Source: Saccharomyces paradoxus (lineage: Eukaryota > Ascomycota > Saccharomycetes > Saccharomycetales > Saccharomycetaceae). Taken from it: a stretch of DNA of 64,000 bases. Both the position numbers and the translations under genes were made by a program. The DNA lies in contig NC_047495.1 in NCBI RefSeq assembly GCF_002079055.1, positions 62,001-126,000 on the forward strand, read 5' to 3'. Of this stretch, positions 10,014 to 21,034 are shown piece after piece (positions within the stretch are counted from its first letter, which is position 1; every line of letters starts with the position of its first letter). Below the pieces are notes generated by a model. The model was given only the letters and a program-made list of their open reading frames with translations. It searched no databases and had not been told where the DNA came from.

Positions 10014-12089
10014 ATGCAGAGCTCGACAAGTACAGATCAACATGTGCTGCATCACATGGACCCACACCGATTCACGTCGCAAATACCTACTGCAACATCG
10101 TCTCAATTAAGGAGAAGAAACAGTACGAACCAAGGTCTAACTGACATGATCAATAAGAGTATCGCCAGAAACACAATAAGCGGCACTGGCATTCCCACAG
10201 GAGGCGTAAATAAAAAAAAGAGGGCAAGAAGCACGGTTGCGGGAGGTACAAACAGTACAGCATTCGCCTTCAATGATAAATCGAACAGTAGGAACAGCAG
10301 CAATAGATTATCAATAAATCAACTTGGCAGCCTACAGCAACACCTGAGCAATAGAGATCCGAGACCACTAAGGGACAAAAATTTTCAAAGCGCTATTCAA
10401 GAGGAAATTTATGATTATTTGAAAAGGAATAAATTTGATATTGAAACAAATCACCCCATTTCAATAAAGTTTTTAAAACAGCCCACTCAAAAGGGGTTCA
10501 TTGTCATCTTCAAGTGGTTATACTCAAGACTTGATCCAGGTTACGGCTTCACTAAGTCTATAGAGAATGAGATCTATCAAATATTAAAGAATCTGCGCTA
10601 TCCATTTTTAGAATCAATAAATAAATCACAAATTTCAGCCGTAGGTGGCTCCAATTGGCATAAATTTTTAGGCATGTTGCATTGGCTAGTACGAACGAAT
10701 ATTAAACTGGATATGTGCTTGAATAAAGTAGATCGTTCACTAATTAATCAAAATACACAGGAAATAACAATCCTGAACCAGCCTTTAAAGACTTTGGATG
10801 AACAGGACCAAAGACAAGAAAGATACGAACTTATGGTGGAGAAACTGTTAATTGATTATTTTACAGAATCTTACAGAAGTTTTCTAAACCTTGAGGATAA
10901 TTATGAGCCTTCGATGCAAGAGCTAAAATTAGGATTTGAAAAATTCGTTCACATAATTAATACTGATATATCCAATCTTCAAACTCAGAATGACGCTCTT
11001 TATGAGAAATATCAAGAAGTTATGAAAATAAGCCAAAAGATCAAAACCACTAGGGAAAAATGGAAGGCTCTAAAGAGTGATTCTAATAAGTATGAAAACT
11101 ATGTCAACGCAATGAAACAGAAGAGTCAAGAATGGCCAAGTAAACTGGAAAAGATGAAATCTGAGTGCGAACTGAAAGAAGAAGAAATTAAAGCTTTACA
11201 GAGTAATATTGGCGAATTGCACAAAATTTTAAGGAATAAGGGAATTTCAACTGAACAGTTCGAATCGCAAAATCACGAAAGAGAAAAGCTGACAAAGGAA
11301 CTGGACAAAATAAATCTCCAGTCTGATAAATTGACAAGCTCAATTAAATCTAGGAAACTAGAAGCCGAAGGAATATTCAAAAGCTTACTGGATACATTGA
11401 GACAATACGATTTGTCGATACAAAATTTAACCAAGTCGCGCGCTCAATTAGGCCATAATGTTGATGATTCGTTACTAAAGATCGATATTCCAGAGAACCT
11501 ATTAGACAGAGACTTTCATGAAGGAATCTCGTACCAGCATTTGTTTCCAAAAGGATCTGGAATTAACGAATCCATCAAAAAATCCATATTAAAATTAAAC
11601 AATGATATTCAAGAAAGAATAAAAACTATTGAGAAAGATAACGTAACATTAGAAAAAGATATCAAAAACCTAAAGCATGATATAAATGAGAAAACTCAAG
11701 TCAACGAAAAGCTTGAATTGGAGTTATCGGAAGCGAATTCCAAATTTGAGCTCTCTAAGCAAGAGAACGAACGATTACTAGTAGCACAGAGAATTGAGAT
11801 TGAAAAAATGGAGAAAAAAATTAATGATTCAAATCTCTTAATGAAAACCAAAATTTCAGATGCAGAAGAATTAGTGACTTCAACGGAACTGAAATTAGAA
11901 GAATTGAAAGTTGATTTAAATAGGAAACGATACAAACTACACCAACAAGTGATACATGTTATTGATATAACAAGTAAATTTAAAATTAATATTCAATCAT
12001 CATTAGAAAATTCCGAAAATGAGCTAGGAAATGTTATTGAAAAGTTACGAAACTTGGAGTTTGAAACTGAACATAACAAAACAGAGTAA
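10014..12089 (+). CDS. NDC80: Kinetochore microtubule-binding subunit of the Ndc80 complex
   Basis: Ndc80 pairs with Nuf2 and joins the Spc24-Spc25 dimer to couple kinetochores to microtubules. The 691-residue protein has a basic disordered tail at about 1-110 (many Arg, Lys, Ser and Thr; Aurora B/Ipl1 region). A calponin-homology domain lies at about 115-260. A long coiled coil runs from about 290 to the end, broken by a loop near 480-510. I chose the ATG at 10014, because the frame upstream opens only with GTG. It is convergent with SSL2. Confidence 0.97.
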   Translation: MQSSTSTDQHVLHHMDPHRFTSQIPTATSSQLRRRNSTNQGLTDMINKSIARNTISGTGIPTGGVNKKKRARSTVAGGTNSTAFAFNDKSNSRNSSNRLSINQLGSLQQHLSNRDPRPLRDKNFQSAIQEEIYDYLKRNKFDIETNHPISIKFLKQPTQKGFIVIFKWLYSRLDPGYGFTKSIENEIYQILKNLRYPFLESINKSQISAVGGSNWHKFLGMLHWLVRTNIKLDMCLNKVDRSLINQNTQEITILNQPLKTLDEQDQRQERYELMVEKLLIDYFTESYRSFLNLEDNYEPSMQELKLGFEKFVHIINTDISNLQTQNDALYEKYQEVMKISQKIKTTREKWKALKSDSNKYENYVNAMKQKSQEWPSKLEKMKSECELKEEEIKALQSNIGELHKILRNKGISTEQFESQNHEREKLTKELDKINLQSDKLTSSIKSRKLEAEGIFKSLLDTLRQYDLSIQNLTKSRAQLGHNVDDSLLKIDIPENLLDRDFHEGISYQHLFPKGSGINESIKKSILKLNNDIQERIKTIEKDNVTLEKDIKNLKHDINEKTQVNEKLELELSEANSKFELSKQENERLLVAQRIEIEKMEKKINDSNLLMKTKISDAEELVTSTELKLEELKVDLNRKRYKLHQQVIHVIDITSKFKINIQSSLENSENELGNVIEKLRNLEFETEHNKTE

Positions 12090-12449
12090 TAAAACAAATG
12101 ATATACAATACCCGAGCAACTTACGGCAAAGCTCAGCCCCACCTTTCCGCATTATTAATAACCTGCATTTTTGTTCAGTTCTATTCTTACCCCGCTTTTC
12201 CCAGTATCTCAAACCAATCTAAGAAAGTATTGGTATGTAATTATTTTTAAGGTAAATATATATAAGTATATTTGAATGCTTTAATTAGGAATGTTCTGTT
12301 TTTTTTTTTTTTTTTTTTTTTATGATAGAAGAAATGGACGTAACAAATCAGTATAAGAACAGCGACGTAAGAATAAGAAGGCGGGAAGGAAAGGGTTATT
12401 ACTGAATAGACTCAAAAAAACAAACAAGTGAACATTAAACCAAGCCTGT
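12090..12449. other. NDC80-SSL2 convergent intergenic region with a long T run
   Basis: This segment holds the two facing terminators. A run of 23 T at 12299-12321 is the longest homopolymer in the window and should exclude nucleosomes. TATATA-type elements lie at about 12255-12265. There is no gene signal. Confidence 0.6.
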
Positions 12450-14981
12450 TCACTTCTTCAAATTCTTGTAATACATCTTTCTAATTAATGGATGATGTTC
12501 CTTCAGTTCTTTGTTCTTGTTGGTGGTATACTCCATATATGCCATATCTTCGCCGCCAGCGAGACCAGCCAATGAACCTTCGCCTCTAACGGCCTTTGAT
12601 TTAAATCTTTTGTGTCCGTTCGAACCTCTCCCGATAGAATTGTCAGCGTCATCACCGACCTCAATGCCAGCAGCTTCTTCGTTCTTCAACAGTACTTCTT
12701 GCAGTAGCTCCCTACGTTCTCTGGGTGAAGCATATGCCAAGTTTGGGATGTTCTCCATTCCGTGTAAATGTGTAATAACTTTGAATGCGTAACCTTGATC
12801 GACCAAGAACGCTTGTCTCTTTGTTGAGTAATACATTTCTTGCGTATCCTTAGAAACCAGAGAATAAAAGAACGCATTGAAACCTTCGTCATTACGTCTT
12901 TTAGCTCTTAAAATTCTTCCTAATCTTTGGGCTTCCTGACGACGAGACCCATAGTGAGAAGATATTTGAATCAAACAAGTGGCTTCCGGTAAATCAATGG
13001 AAGTATCACCAACTTTTGATAGAAAAATGGTATTGATTTGGTCATTGTATTGGAAATTTTGCAAAATATTCATACGCTCTTGTTGTGGCGTGGAACCATA
13101 AATAAACGGTTTTCCCATTTTCAAGGCATATTCTTGTAAGGCATAAACATTATCAGAGAAAACGATGATCTTATCACCTCTTCTTTCGTGATATTGAATT
13201 AAAAATTGGCACGCCTGAAACTTTGTTGGATTCATGATATACAACAACATTCTTTTCCTTGCGGTTTCTCTTAAATACTCTTGGTAAAATTCTGCTGTCA
13301 TGGGACACCAAACTTCCGCACATTGGACGTTTGCAATATGTCCCTTTTGGGACAATTCCATCCAATTCGCTTCGTAAAGTTTTGGACCAATTAAAAAATT
13401 CAGATCACCAATTTTATCATCTTCTCTAACCAGTGTTGCAGTCAGTCCCAATTTGGCATGTGCTGCGATGGTGGAGACCACCCTACGGAACATTGCGGCG
13501 GGTACCACATGAACTTCATCAAGAATAATAAATCCCCATTCTCTACCAGTCAAAAAATCCATAACCTTTTGTGAATCGTGAGACCTATTTCTTGTGTTTG
13601 CCACCATCGAATAAGTGGAAACAACCAAACCGGACTCCGTTTGAAACATTTCCTTATTATCAGAGGTGAAAACAGCACAATTTTCCGGTTGTAAGGTACA
13701 CCATTGCAAAAATTGCTGCCTCCATTGCATGACGGAGACTGATGAAGTACATAAAACAATCACGGATTTTTTTATAGTACATGCTGCAGTAATACCGACC
13801 AAGGTTTTACCTGCACCACATGGCAAAACAATAATCCCTGAACGAGCACGGCCATTACCAAACATTTTACTCAGCGATTTTTCTTGATAAGGTCTGATCT
13901 GAGTGGAAGGTTTCAAATCAATGTCTAAATCTGGATTTCTATGATCATTTCTGAAGTCATATTCTTCCAACACGGGATAATCTATTTCTTGGCATCTTTT
14001 CTTTACGACTTCAACAGACTCGTTGGCAATTTCAAAAGAGTGAACCGCATCAATATCATCATCATCATCTTCCCGCTCATTATCGCCACCTATAACTGCA
14101 CTAAACACGGCCTCCACGTCGCTCGGGTTAACATTAGTGGCTGGTTTTCCAGCGGTCTGTTGAAGATTCTGCTGCAATGTGTCCTCTGCTGGCTGTACCT
14201 GATGATCGCTATCTATCCTTAGGGGTCCGATAACGGAATCATTCAGCAACATTTGTAGAATTTCTGCTTGCGTAGTCTCCACGAAATATCTATTATGCTT
14301 GATAACCAATTTCACTTTACCGTAGGAAATGGTAGCCCCCTTGATGAAGTTGATTATCGATTCCGCAACTGGTACTTTAGACAGTCTATCCAAGACCGAA
14401 ATGATATCGTCCGTTTCTAACCCTACAGAAACGGCAGCATACAAAGAGTATGCAGTGATCTTGTATTCGTGAATATGAGAAGGTCTACTTATAGGCTCTG
14501 CAATGGTGACCAAAAAGTCTTGAGCCTGTTCTGCCAGTGGAGAAAAACTTTCCAGAATGATTCTACCATCACTTGGCGAGATCCAAAGGGGCCTTGAAGC
14601 ATGATCTGGCCTCAACCGCAAGTAACTAAAGTCATGACTTCTGAACATTCCTGAGACGGAATCTGGAACGAAATCTGCCGGTATATCGCTATTAGTGTCC
14701 TGTAAAAGCGCCTTATCCTTAGCGTCCATTTGATTCATAGAAGAATCCGCCGCTGTATGCCTGCTACTTTTGGTCTTCTTCCGTGCCTTCTTCAGTCCTG
14801 TAACCATGACTCCGGTGTCCCTTTCCTCACCGCCGTCCAGCGTTTCCTTATTATCATCATAGTTCTCATCGATCTCTGCATCAGTAGCCGGTGAGTCCTC
14901 ATCTGATGAGAAAAAGGACTCACCCATATCTGGGAAAATTTTCCCCTTGCTCTTGGTTTGGTAGCCTTCAACGTCTGTCAT
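12450..14981 (-). CDS. SSL2: TFIIH DNA translocase/helicase (XPB homologue)
   Basis: Ssl2 is the 3'-5' ATPase of TFIIH, needed for promoter opening by RNA polymerase II and for nucleotide excision repair. The 843-residue protein has an acidic N-terminus and a damage-recognition domain. Walker A (PCGAGKT) lies at about 387-393 with the catalytic Lys near 392. It also has a DEVH box (about 488-491), the XPB-specific RED motif (LVREDDK, about 516-522) and helicase motif VI (QRLGRILR). I start at the ATG complementary to 14979-14981; the eight codons upstream open only with TTG. It is divergent from CCT2, with 260 nt between the starts. Confidence 0.97.
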   Translation of the reverse strand: MTDVEGYQTKSKGKIFPDMGESFFSSDEDSPATDAEIDENYDDNKETLDGGEERDTGVMVTGLKKARKKTKSSRHTAADSSMNQMDAKDKALLQDTNSDIPADFVPDSVSGMFRSHDFSYLRLRPDHASRPLWISPSDGRIILESFSPLAEQAQDFLVTIAEPISRPSHIHEYKITAYSLYAAVSVGLETDDIISVLDRLSKVPVAESIINFIKGATISYGKVKLVIKHNRYFVETTQAEILQMLLNDSVIGPLRIDSDHQVQPAEDTLQQNLQQTAGKPATNVNPSDVEAVFSAVIGGDNEREDDDDDIDAVHSFEIANESVEVVKKRCQEIDYPVLEEYDFRNDHRNPDLDIDLKPSTQIRPYQEKSLSKMFGNGRARSGIIVLPCGAGKTLVGITAACTIKKSVIVLCTSSVSVMQWRQQFLQWCTLQPENCAVFTSDNKEMFQTESGLVVSTYSMVANTRNRSHDSQKVMDFLTGREWGFIILDEVHVVPAAMFRRVVSTIAAHAKLGLTATLVREDDKIGDLNFLIGPKLYEANWMELSQKGHIANVQCAEVWCPMTAEFYQEYLRETARKRMLLYIMNPTKFQACQFLIQYHERRGDKIIVFSDNVYALQEYALKMGKPFIYGSTPQQERMNILQNFQYNDQINTIFLSKVGDTSIDLPEATCLIQISSHYGSRRQEAQRLGRILRAKRRNDEGFNAFFYSLVSKDTQEMYYSTKRQAFLVDQGYAFKVITHLHGMENIPNLAYASPRERRELLQEVLLKNEEAAGIEVGDDADNSIGRGSNGHKRFKSKAVRGEGSLAGLAGGEDMAYMEYTTNKNKELKEHHPLIRKMYYKNLKK

Positions 14982-15241
14982 AATGTGGCTGCTGCTGATT
15001 GCCAACGCTAGCAGATGCTGCTTTTGCTTAAGAACGTAGAAAACTTTCTATTATCTATCCTTACTAAGGACCTTTTTCCTTATATTTCTCAAAAAAAGAA
15101 ACCTCGTTTCTAACGATCTGAAATTTTTTTCTCTTCACGGTGGCGAGTTTAAAGACAAGAGAAGAGCAGTAAGAAAGAGGATGAAAGATGTCTGTTAAAT
15201 AGACAAGAAGGGCAAGTGACACAAAACCTAAAGAGTCCAGA

Positions 15242-16825
15242 ATGAGTGTACAAATATTTGGAGACCAGGTTACAGAAGAAAGAGCAGAAAACGCCCGTTT
15301 GTCGGCGTTTGTCGGTGCCATTGCCGTGGGTGATTTGGTGAAGAGTACATTAGGTCCAAAGGGGATGGATAAGTTATTGCAAAGTGCGTCCAGTAACACT
15401 TGCATGGTAACGAATGATGGTGCTACGATTCTGAAGTCAATTCCGCTAGATAATCCGGCCGCCAAAGTGTTGGTGAACATCAGTAAGGTGCAAGATGACG
15501 AAGTTGGAGATGGTACCACCAGTGTTACTGTTTTGAGTGCAGAATTGCTTAGAGAGGCAGAGAAATTGATCGATCAATCCAAAATCCACCCTCAGACCAT
15601 TATCGAAGGTTACCGACTAGCTTCAGCAGCTGCATTGGATGCGTTGACAAAAGCAGCTGTGGACAACTCTCATGATAAAACGATGTTCCGTGAGGATCTG
15701 ATCCATATTGCCAAGACTACTTTATCTTCTAAAATTTTGTCCCAGGATAAGGATCACTTCGCCGAATTAGCTACTAATGCTATTTTGAGATTGAAAGGCT
15801 CCACCAATTTAGAACATATTCAGATCATTAAGATTCTTGGTGGGAAGCTATCAGACTCGTTCCTTGACGAAGGTTTCATTCTTGCCAAGAGATTCGGTAA
15901 CAACCAACCGAAGAGAATTGAAAATGCTAAGATTTTAATCGCTAATACAACCTTGGATACAGACAAAGTCAAAATATTCGGTACAAAATTTAAAGTTGAT
16001 TCTACTGCTAAATTGGCACAACTAGAAAAGGCGGAACGCGAGAAGATGAAGAACAAAATTGCCAAAATTTCCAAGTTCGGTATCAACACCTTTATTAATA
16101 GACAACTAATTTATGACTATCCAGAGCAATTATTTACAGATTTGGGCATAAACTCAATTGAACACGCCGATTTTGAAGGTGTGGAAAGACTCGCCTTAGT
16201 CACAGGTGGTGAAGTTGTATCCACATTCGACGAGCCAAGCAAGTGCAAACTTGGGGAGTGTGACGTGATCGAGGAAATTATGCTTGGCGAACAGCCATTC
16301 TTGAAGTTCAGTGGTTGCAAAGCTGGTGAAGCTTGCACCATCGTCCTAAGAGGTGCTACCGACCAAACACTTGATGAAGCTGAGAGATCCCTACATGACG
16401 CATTGTCTGTGCTGTCACAGACCACAAAGGAAACAAGAACTGTCCTTGGCGGCGGCTGCGCCGAGATGGTTATGTCAAAAGCCGTGGACACCGAAGCTCA
16501 GAATATTGACGGCAAAAAGTCCCTTGCAGTGGAAGCTTTTGCCCGTGCTCTGAGACAACTGCCAACCATTTTGGCAGACAACGCCGGTTTTGACAGCAGT
16601 GAGCTTGTGTCAAAATTAAGATCTTCCATATACAACGGCATCTCCACATCAGGCCTGGATCTTAACAACGGGTCCATTGCTGACATGAGACAACTAGGTA
16701 TCGTCGAGAGTTACAAACTAAAACGAGCAGTGGTCAGCTCTGCATCTGAAGCTGCTGAAGTTCTACTAAGAGTGGACAACATTATCCGTGCCAGACCAAG
16801 AACCGCCAATAGACAACATATGTAA
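15242..16825 (+). CDS. CCT2: Beta subunit of the cytosolic chaperonin CCT/TRiC
   Basis: This is one of eight subunits of the double-ring ATP-driven folding machine for actin, tubulin and other proteins. The 527-residue protein has the group II chaperonin motifs: [10 protein letters not shown] near residues 39-48, the ATP-binding VGDGTTS near 91-97, and GGGCAEM near 400 in the C-terminal equatorial domain. The length matches the family and the first ATG is used. The downstream 500 nt form the AXL2 promoter. Confidence 0.98.
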   Translation: MSVQIFGDQVTEERAENARLSAFVGAIAVGDLVKSTLGPKGMDKLLQSASSNTCMVTNDGATILKSIPLDNPAAKVLVNISKVQDDEVGDGTTSVTVLSAELLREAEKLIDQSKIHPQTIIEGYRLASAAALDALTKAAVDNSHDKTMFREDLIHIAKTTLSSKILSQDKDHFAELATNAILRLKGSTNLEHIQIIKILGGKLSDSFLDEGFILAKRFGNNQPKRIENAKILIANTTLDTDKVKIFGTKFKVDSTAKLAQLEKAEREKMKNKIAKISKFGINTFINRQLIYDYPEQLFTDLGINSIEHADFEGVERLALVTGGEVVSTFDEPSKCKLGECDVIEEIMLGEQPFLKFSGCKAGEACTIVLRGATDQTLDEAERSLHDALSVLSQTTKETRTVLGGGCAEMVMSKAVDTEAQNIDGKKSLAVEAFARALRQLPTILADNAGFDSSELVSKLRSSIYNGISTSGLDLNNGSIADMRQLGIVESYKLKRAVVSSASEAAEVLLRVDNIIRARPRTANRQHM

Positions 16826-17325
16826 CATATTTAGGTATATCTCGAGAATAATAAACCGTCACTGTCATTATTATAATTAGAAACTGAACGCAAAAAATAT
16901 TCACTACGTAGTATGAAAACGCGAAAAAAAAAAGACGACGCGTCATAGAACTTTTGGCAATTCGCGTCACAAATGAATTTTGGCAACTTATGTTTCCTCT
17001 TCGAGCAGTGCTCGAGCCCTGTGTCAAGAATGTAATAATACCCATCGCAGAAATAGTCAAAGATAGCATCTCCACAACCTCAAAGCTCCTTGCCGAGGAG
17101 TTCGCACCTCCTTTGTCGAGTAATTTACAACTTTTCAATTGAGAACTTATTCTTCTTACTCTTCTTATTCTTCACACTCTCTCACATCCTCAACCGTACT
17201 GATTGGAACTACAACAACAACCGCTGCTAGCAGAAAAGAACTACTACCTAATAGAAAAATTATATCTTCCTCGAAACAATCTCCTGCTTCTAACATCTAC
17301 GCATATTAAGAAGCATTTACTTATC
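16826..17325 (+). promoter_or_regulatory. AXL2 promoter with SCB and MCB cell-cycle elements
   Basis: An SCB element (CGCGAAA) at 16920-16926 and an MCB element (ACGCGT) at 16938-16943 lie 12 nt apart, about 390-400 nt before the AXL2 ATG. They imply late-G1 transcription by SBF and MBF. The leader from about 17140 is CT-rich. An open frame at 16954-17142 lies where S. cerevisiae has the dubious ORF YIL141W and lacks an ATG start, so I do not call it. Confidence 0.7.
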
Positions 17326-19812
17326 ATGATACAGCTTCAGATTTCATTATTGCTGATAGCTACTATATCGCTATTCCATCTAGTAGTGGCCACACCCTAT
17401 GAGGCATATCCTATCGGGAAACAATACCCCCCGGTGGCAAGAGTGAACGAATCGTTTACATTCCAAATTTCCAATGATACCTATAAATCGTCTGTGGACA
17501 AGACGGCTCAAATAACATACAATTGCTTCGACTTACCGAATTGGCTTTCGTTTGATTCTAGTTCTAGAACGTTCTCAGGTGAGCCTTCTTCCGACTTACT
17601 ATCCGATGCGAACACCACGCTATATTTCAACGTAGTGCTTGAGGGTACGGACTCTGCGGACAGCACGTCTTTGAACAATACGTACCAATTTGTTGTTACA
17701 AACCGTCCATCTATCTCATTGTCGTCCGATTTCAACCTATTGGCGTTGTTGAAAAATTACGGTTACACTAACGGCAAAAATGCTCTGAAACTAGATCCCA
17801 ATGAAGTCTTCAACGTGACCTTTGACCGTTCAATGTTCACCAACGAAGGCTCCATTGTGTCGTACTATGGACGTTCTCAATTGTATAATGCTCCCTTACC
17901 CAATTGGCTGTTCTTCGACTCTAGTGAGTTGAAGTTTACTGGTACAGCACCAGTGATAAATTCTGCGATTGCCCCAGAAACAAGCTACAGTTTTGTCATC
18001 ATTGCTACCGATATTGAAGGATTTTCTGCCGTGGAGGTGGAATTCGAATTAGTCATTGGTGCTCACCAATTAACCACCTCTATTCAAAACAGTTTGATAA
18101 TTAACGTTACTGACACTGGTAACGTTTCGTATGACTTACCTCTGAATTACGTTTATCTGGATGACGATCCTATCACTTCCGATAAATTGGGTTCTATAAA
18201 CTTACTGGATGCCCCTGATTGGGTTGCATTAGACAATGCTACCATTTCAGGTTCTGTCCCAGGTGAATTGCTAGGTGAAAACTCCAACCCTGCAAATTTT
18301 TCTGTGTCCATTTATGACACCTATGGTGATGTGATTTATTTGAATTTCGAAGTGGTTTCCACTACAAATTTGTTTGCCATTAGTTCTCTTCCTAATATTA
18401 ACGCTACAAGGGGCGAATGGTTTACCTACTATTTTTTGCCCTCTCAGTTTACAGACTACGTGAATACAAATGTTTCGCTAGAGTTTACTAATTCAAGCCA
18501 AAATCATGACTGGCTGAAATTTCAATCCTCTAATTTAACCTTGGCAGGCGATGTGCCTGAGAATTTTGATAAGCTTTCATTAGGCCTGAAAGCGAACCAA
18601 GGTTCTCAATCTCAGGAATTATATTTCAACATCATTGGCATGGATTCAAAGGTAACTCATTCAAACCACAGTGCCAATGCCACATCTACAAGAAGTTCTC
18701 ATCGCTCCACTTCAACAAGTTCTCACACAAGTTCTACCCACACTGCAACGGTTTCTTCTACCTCTACTGCTGCTACCTCTACTGCTGCTACTTCTTCTGC
18801 TTCAGCAGCGCTCCCGACAGCTAATAAAACCTCCTCTCACAGTAAAAAGGCAGTAGCCATTGCGTGCGGTGTAGCTATCCCGTTAGGCGTTATATTTGTG
18901 GCCATCATTTGCTTCCTGATATTTTGGAGACGCAGAAAGGAAAATCCAGACGATGAAAAATTACCACATGGTATAAGTGGACCTGATCTGAATAATCCTG
19001 CAAATAATCCAAATCAGGAAAATGCCACACCTTTGAATAATCCATTTGATGATGATGCTTCTTCATACGATGATACTTCAATAGCAAGAAGATTGGCCGC
19101 TTTGAATACTTTGAAGTTGGATAACCATTCTACCTCTGAATCAGATATTTCCAGCATGGACGAAAAGAGAGATTCATCATCAGGTATGAATACATACAAT
19201 GATCAGTTTCAATCCCAAAGTAAAGAAGAATTGTTAGCAAAACCCCCAGCACAATCTCCAGGGAGCCCGTTCTTTGACCCACAGAACAGGTCCTCTTCTG
19301 TGTATATGGATAGTGAGCCAGCAGTAAGTAAATCCTGGCGATATACTGGCGACCTACCACCAGTCTCTGACAGCGTCAGGGACAGTTACGGATCACAAAA
19401 AACCGTCGATACAGAAAACCTTTTCGATTTAGAAGCACCACAGAAGCAAAAACGTACATCAAGAGATGTCACTATGTCTTCATTGGACCCTTGGAATAGC
19501 AATATTAGCCCTTCCCCGGTAAGGAATTCAGTAACACCATCACCACATAACGTAACAAAGCATCGCAATCCGCACTTGCAGAATATTCAAGACTCTCGAT
19601 GTGGAACAAACGGAGTAACTCCCACAACAATGTCGACTTCATCTTCTGACGATTTTGTTCCCGTTAAGGATGGTGAAAATTTTTGTTGGGTCCATAGCAT
19701 GGAACCAGACAGAAGACCGAGTAAGAAAAGATTAGTCGATTTTTCTAATAAGAGTAATGTTAATGTTGGTCAAGTCAAGGACATCCACGGACGGATCCCA
19801 GAAATGCTATGA
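17326..19812 (+). CDS. AXL2: Axial bud-site landmark membrane glycoprotein
   Basis: Axl2 (Bud10) marks the axial budding site and acts with septins, Bud3, Bud4 and Axl1. The 828-residue protein has a signal peptide (about 1-22) and four cadherin-like extracellular repeats with many N-glycosylation sequons. A Ser/Thr-rich stalk at about 475-520 comes before one transmembrane helix near 507-532, followed by Arg/Lys stop-transfer residues. The cytoplasmic tail is long and Ser/Asn-rich. I start at ATG 17326, since the upstream frame opens only with TTG. It is five residues longer than I recall for S. cerevisiae, explained by an exact 15-bp tandem duplication at 18760-18789. Confidence 0.97.
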   Translation: MIQLQISLLLIATISLFHLVVATPYEAYPIGKQYPPVARVNESFTFQISNDTYKSSVDKTAQITYNCFDLPNWLSFDSSSRTFSGEPSSDLLSDANTTLYFNVVLEGTDSADSTSLNNTYQFVVTNRPSISLSSDFNLLALLKNYGYTNGKNALKLDPNEVFNVTFDRSMFTNEGSIVSYYGRSQLYNAPLPNWLFFDSSELKFTGTAPVINSAIAPETSYSFVIIATDIEGFSAVEVEFELVIGAHQLTTSIQNSLIINVTDTGNVSYDLPLNYVYLDDDPITSDKLGSINLLDAPDWVALDNATISGSVPGELLGENSNPANFSVSIYDTYGDVIYLNFEVVSTTNLFAISSLPNINATRGEWFTYYFLPSQFTDYVNTNVSLEFTNSSQNHDWLKFQSSNLTLAGDVPENFDKLSLGLKANQGSQSQELYFNIIGMDSKVTHSNHSANATSTRSSHRSTSTSSHTSSTHTATVSSTSTAATSTAATSSASAALPTANKTSSHSKKAVAIACGVAIPLGVIFVAIICFLIFWRRRKENPDDEKLPHGISGPDLNNPANNPNQENATPLNNPFDDDASSYDDTSIARRLAALNTLKLDNHSTSESDISSMDEKRDSSSGMNTYNDQFQSQSKEELLAKPPAQSPGSPFFDPQNRSSSVYMDSEPAVSKSWRYTGDLPPVSDSVRDSYGSQKTVDTENLFDLEAPQKQKRTSRDVTMSSLDPWNSNISPSPVRNSVTPSPHNVTKHRNPHLQNIQDSRCGTNGVTPTTMSTSSSDDFVPVKDGENFCWVHSMEPDRRPSKKRLVDFSNKSNVNVGQVKDIHGRIPEML
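18760..18789 (+). repeat. Exact 2 x 15-bp tandem repeat in the AXL2 stalk
   Basis: Two identical copies of ACCTCTACTGCTGCT, at 18760-18774 and 18775-18789, encode Thr-Ser-Thr-Ala-Ala twice in the O-glycosylated stalk. The perfect identity suggests recent slippage. Confidence 0.9.
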
Positions 19813-19951
19813 TTATACGTAGCAACATTTTGCTTAATTTAATTTTCCTGTTATTTTTTTTTCATGGTTTACAAATGCCATATATTTTATTTAGTTTTTA
19901 TACTTAGAGACATTTAATTTTAATCCCATCCTTCAAATTTCACTTTTGCAT

Positions 19952-20692
19952 TTACAACAGAGATCCAAAAATGCTCTCGCCCTCTTCGTATTGCGAATAC
20001 ACTCCATCCAAGATTTTGTCATCACCGCCGCTGACTAATTTTTCACTGAATTGATGAATAATCAAAGGCCCCACGTCGGAACCGACTAAAGAGGTCAGTT
20101 TTATTTTAGGAGATTGAAAACCACTGTCTTCTGGTAAGTTTGCATCCTCTTGACACTTGACCCAGTTTGAATCTCTTTCAACTTCTGTTTTTTCTTCCAA
20201 ACTATCGACCCTCCTGTTTCTGTCCAACTTATGTCCTAGTTCCAGTTCTATCGCATTAATAACTGCCTCAAATGTTATTGTGTCATCGTTGATTTTAGGT
20301 AACTTCTCTAAATGCAAAATCAAACTATTTAAGGAAGACCGAAATTCATCGAACACTTCAGTTTCCGTAATGATCTGGTCATCTTTATCCACATGTTGCA
20401 GCTCACCAAAATCTAAAACATACTTTTCAATGCACAAATCGTTCTGCTTATTAATGATGCAGATAGAAAATCTGTAAATATGCGTTAGTTTAGAAAGAAC
20501 ATCCAGTATAAGTTCCTCTATATAGTCAATTAAGGCAGGATGTCTGTTAATAGGAACATACTGCGGCAAGTTGAATGACTGGTAAGTGGTGAAGTCGAAC
20601 GACTGAGGTGGGTATACATTTCTATAGAATAGAATTAAATTGATGTAGCATTTTAAGTATACCTTTAACCACTTCTCTACCCATTTATTCAT
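19952..20692 (-). CDS. REV7: HORMA-domain accessory subunit of DNA polymerase zeta
   Basis: Rev7 binds Rev3 and Rev1 in translesion synthesis and is the yeast Mad2-like HORMA protein. The 246-residue protein is one HORMA domain: an N-terminal helix rich in Lys, Trp and Tyr, then the seat-belt region toward the C-terminus (IIHQFSEKL). It is one residue longer than I recall for S. cerevisiae (Ser-Gly-Gly-Asp where one Gly is expected). The first ATG is used. It is convergent with AXL2 across 139 nt. Confidence 0.95.
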   Translation of the reverse strand: MNKWVEKWLKVYLKCYINLILFYRNVYPPQSFDFTTYQSFNLPQYVPINRHPALIDYIEELILDVLSKLTHIYRFSICIINKQNDLCIEKYVLDFGELQHVDKDDQIITETEVFDEFRSSLNSLILHLEKLPKINDDTITFEAVINAIELELGHKLDRNRRVDSLEEKTEVERDSNWVKCQEDANLPEDSGFQSPKIKLTSLVGSDVGPLIIHQFSEKLVSGGDDKILDGVYSQYEEGESIFGSLL

Positions 20693-21034
20693 AAAGCTGG
20701 CGCACTGATCACTACCGTTTTTTCTGTCTGGAATCTCAGTCGTCGCAAAAATGTATACCTTTTTTTCTGACCTTTTTTCAGTTCTTTGAGAATGTTTATT
20801 CTAGTTAAATAGTGTCCTGTCTTTGTGTAAAAACCAGTGTTTCTGATTGTTTAGCATTGGGAAAGTAGAAATTAAACCAATAGTGGACGTATATGCATAT
20901 GTATTTCTCGCTTGTTTATGTTTCTACGTACTTTTGATTTATAGCAAGGAAAAAATACATACTATTTTTTTGGTAAAAGTGAAAGCATAATTTAAAAGTT
21001 AGAATAAAATGGAGGAAACAAAGAGGGGCTCAAT
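20693..21034 (-). promoter_or_regulatory. REV7 promoter and TPM2 3' region
   Basis: The minus strand carries yeast 3'-end efficiency-type elements (TATGTA near 20957, ACATATGCATATAC near 20890-20905), which fit the TPM2 polyadenylation region. They lie downstream of the 55-codon frame at 21035-21202, so that frame should sit inside the TPM2 mRNA. I saw no other coding signal. Confidence 0.5.

Noticed and set aside
16954-17142. Plus-strand 62-codon frame between CCT2 and AXL2 (position of the dubious YIL141W)
   Set aside because: It opens with TTG, has no domain, and sits in the AXL2 promoter and leader.
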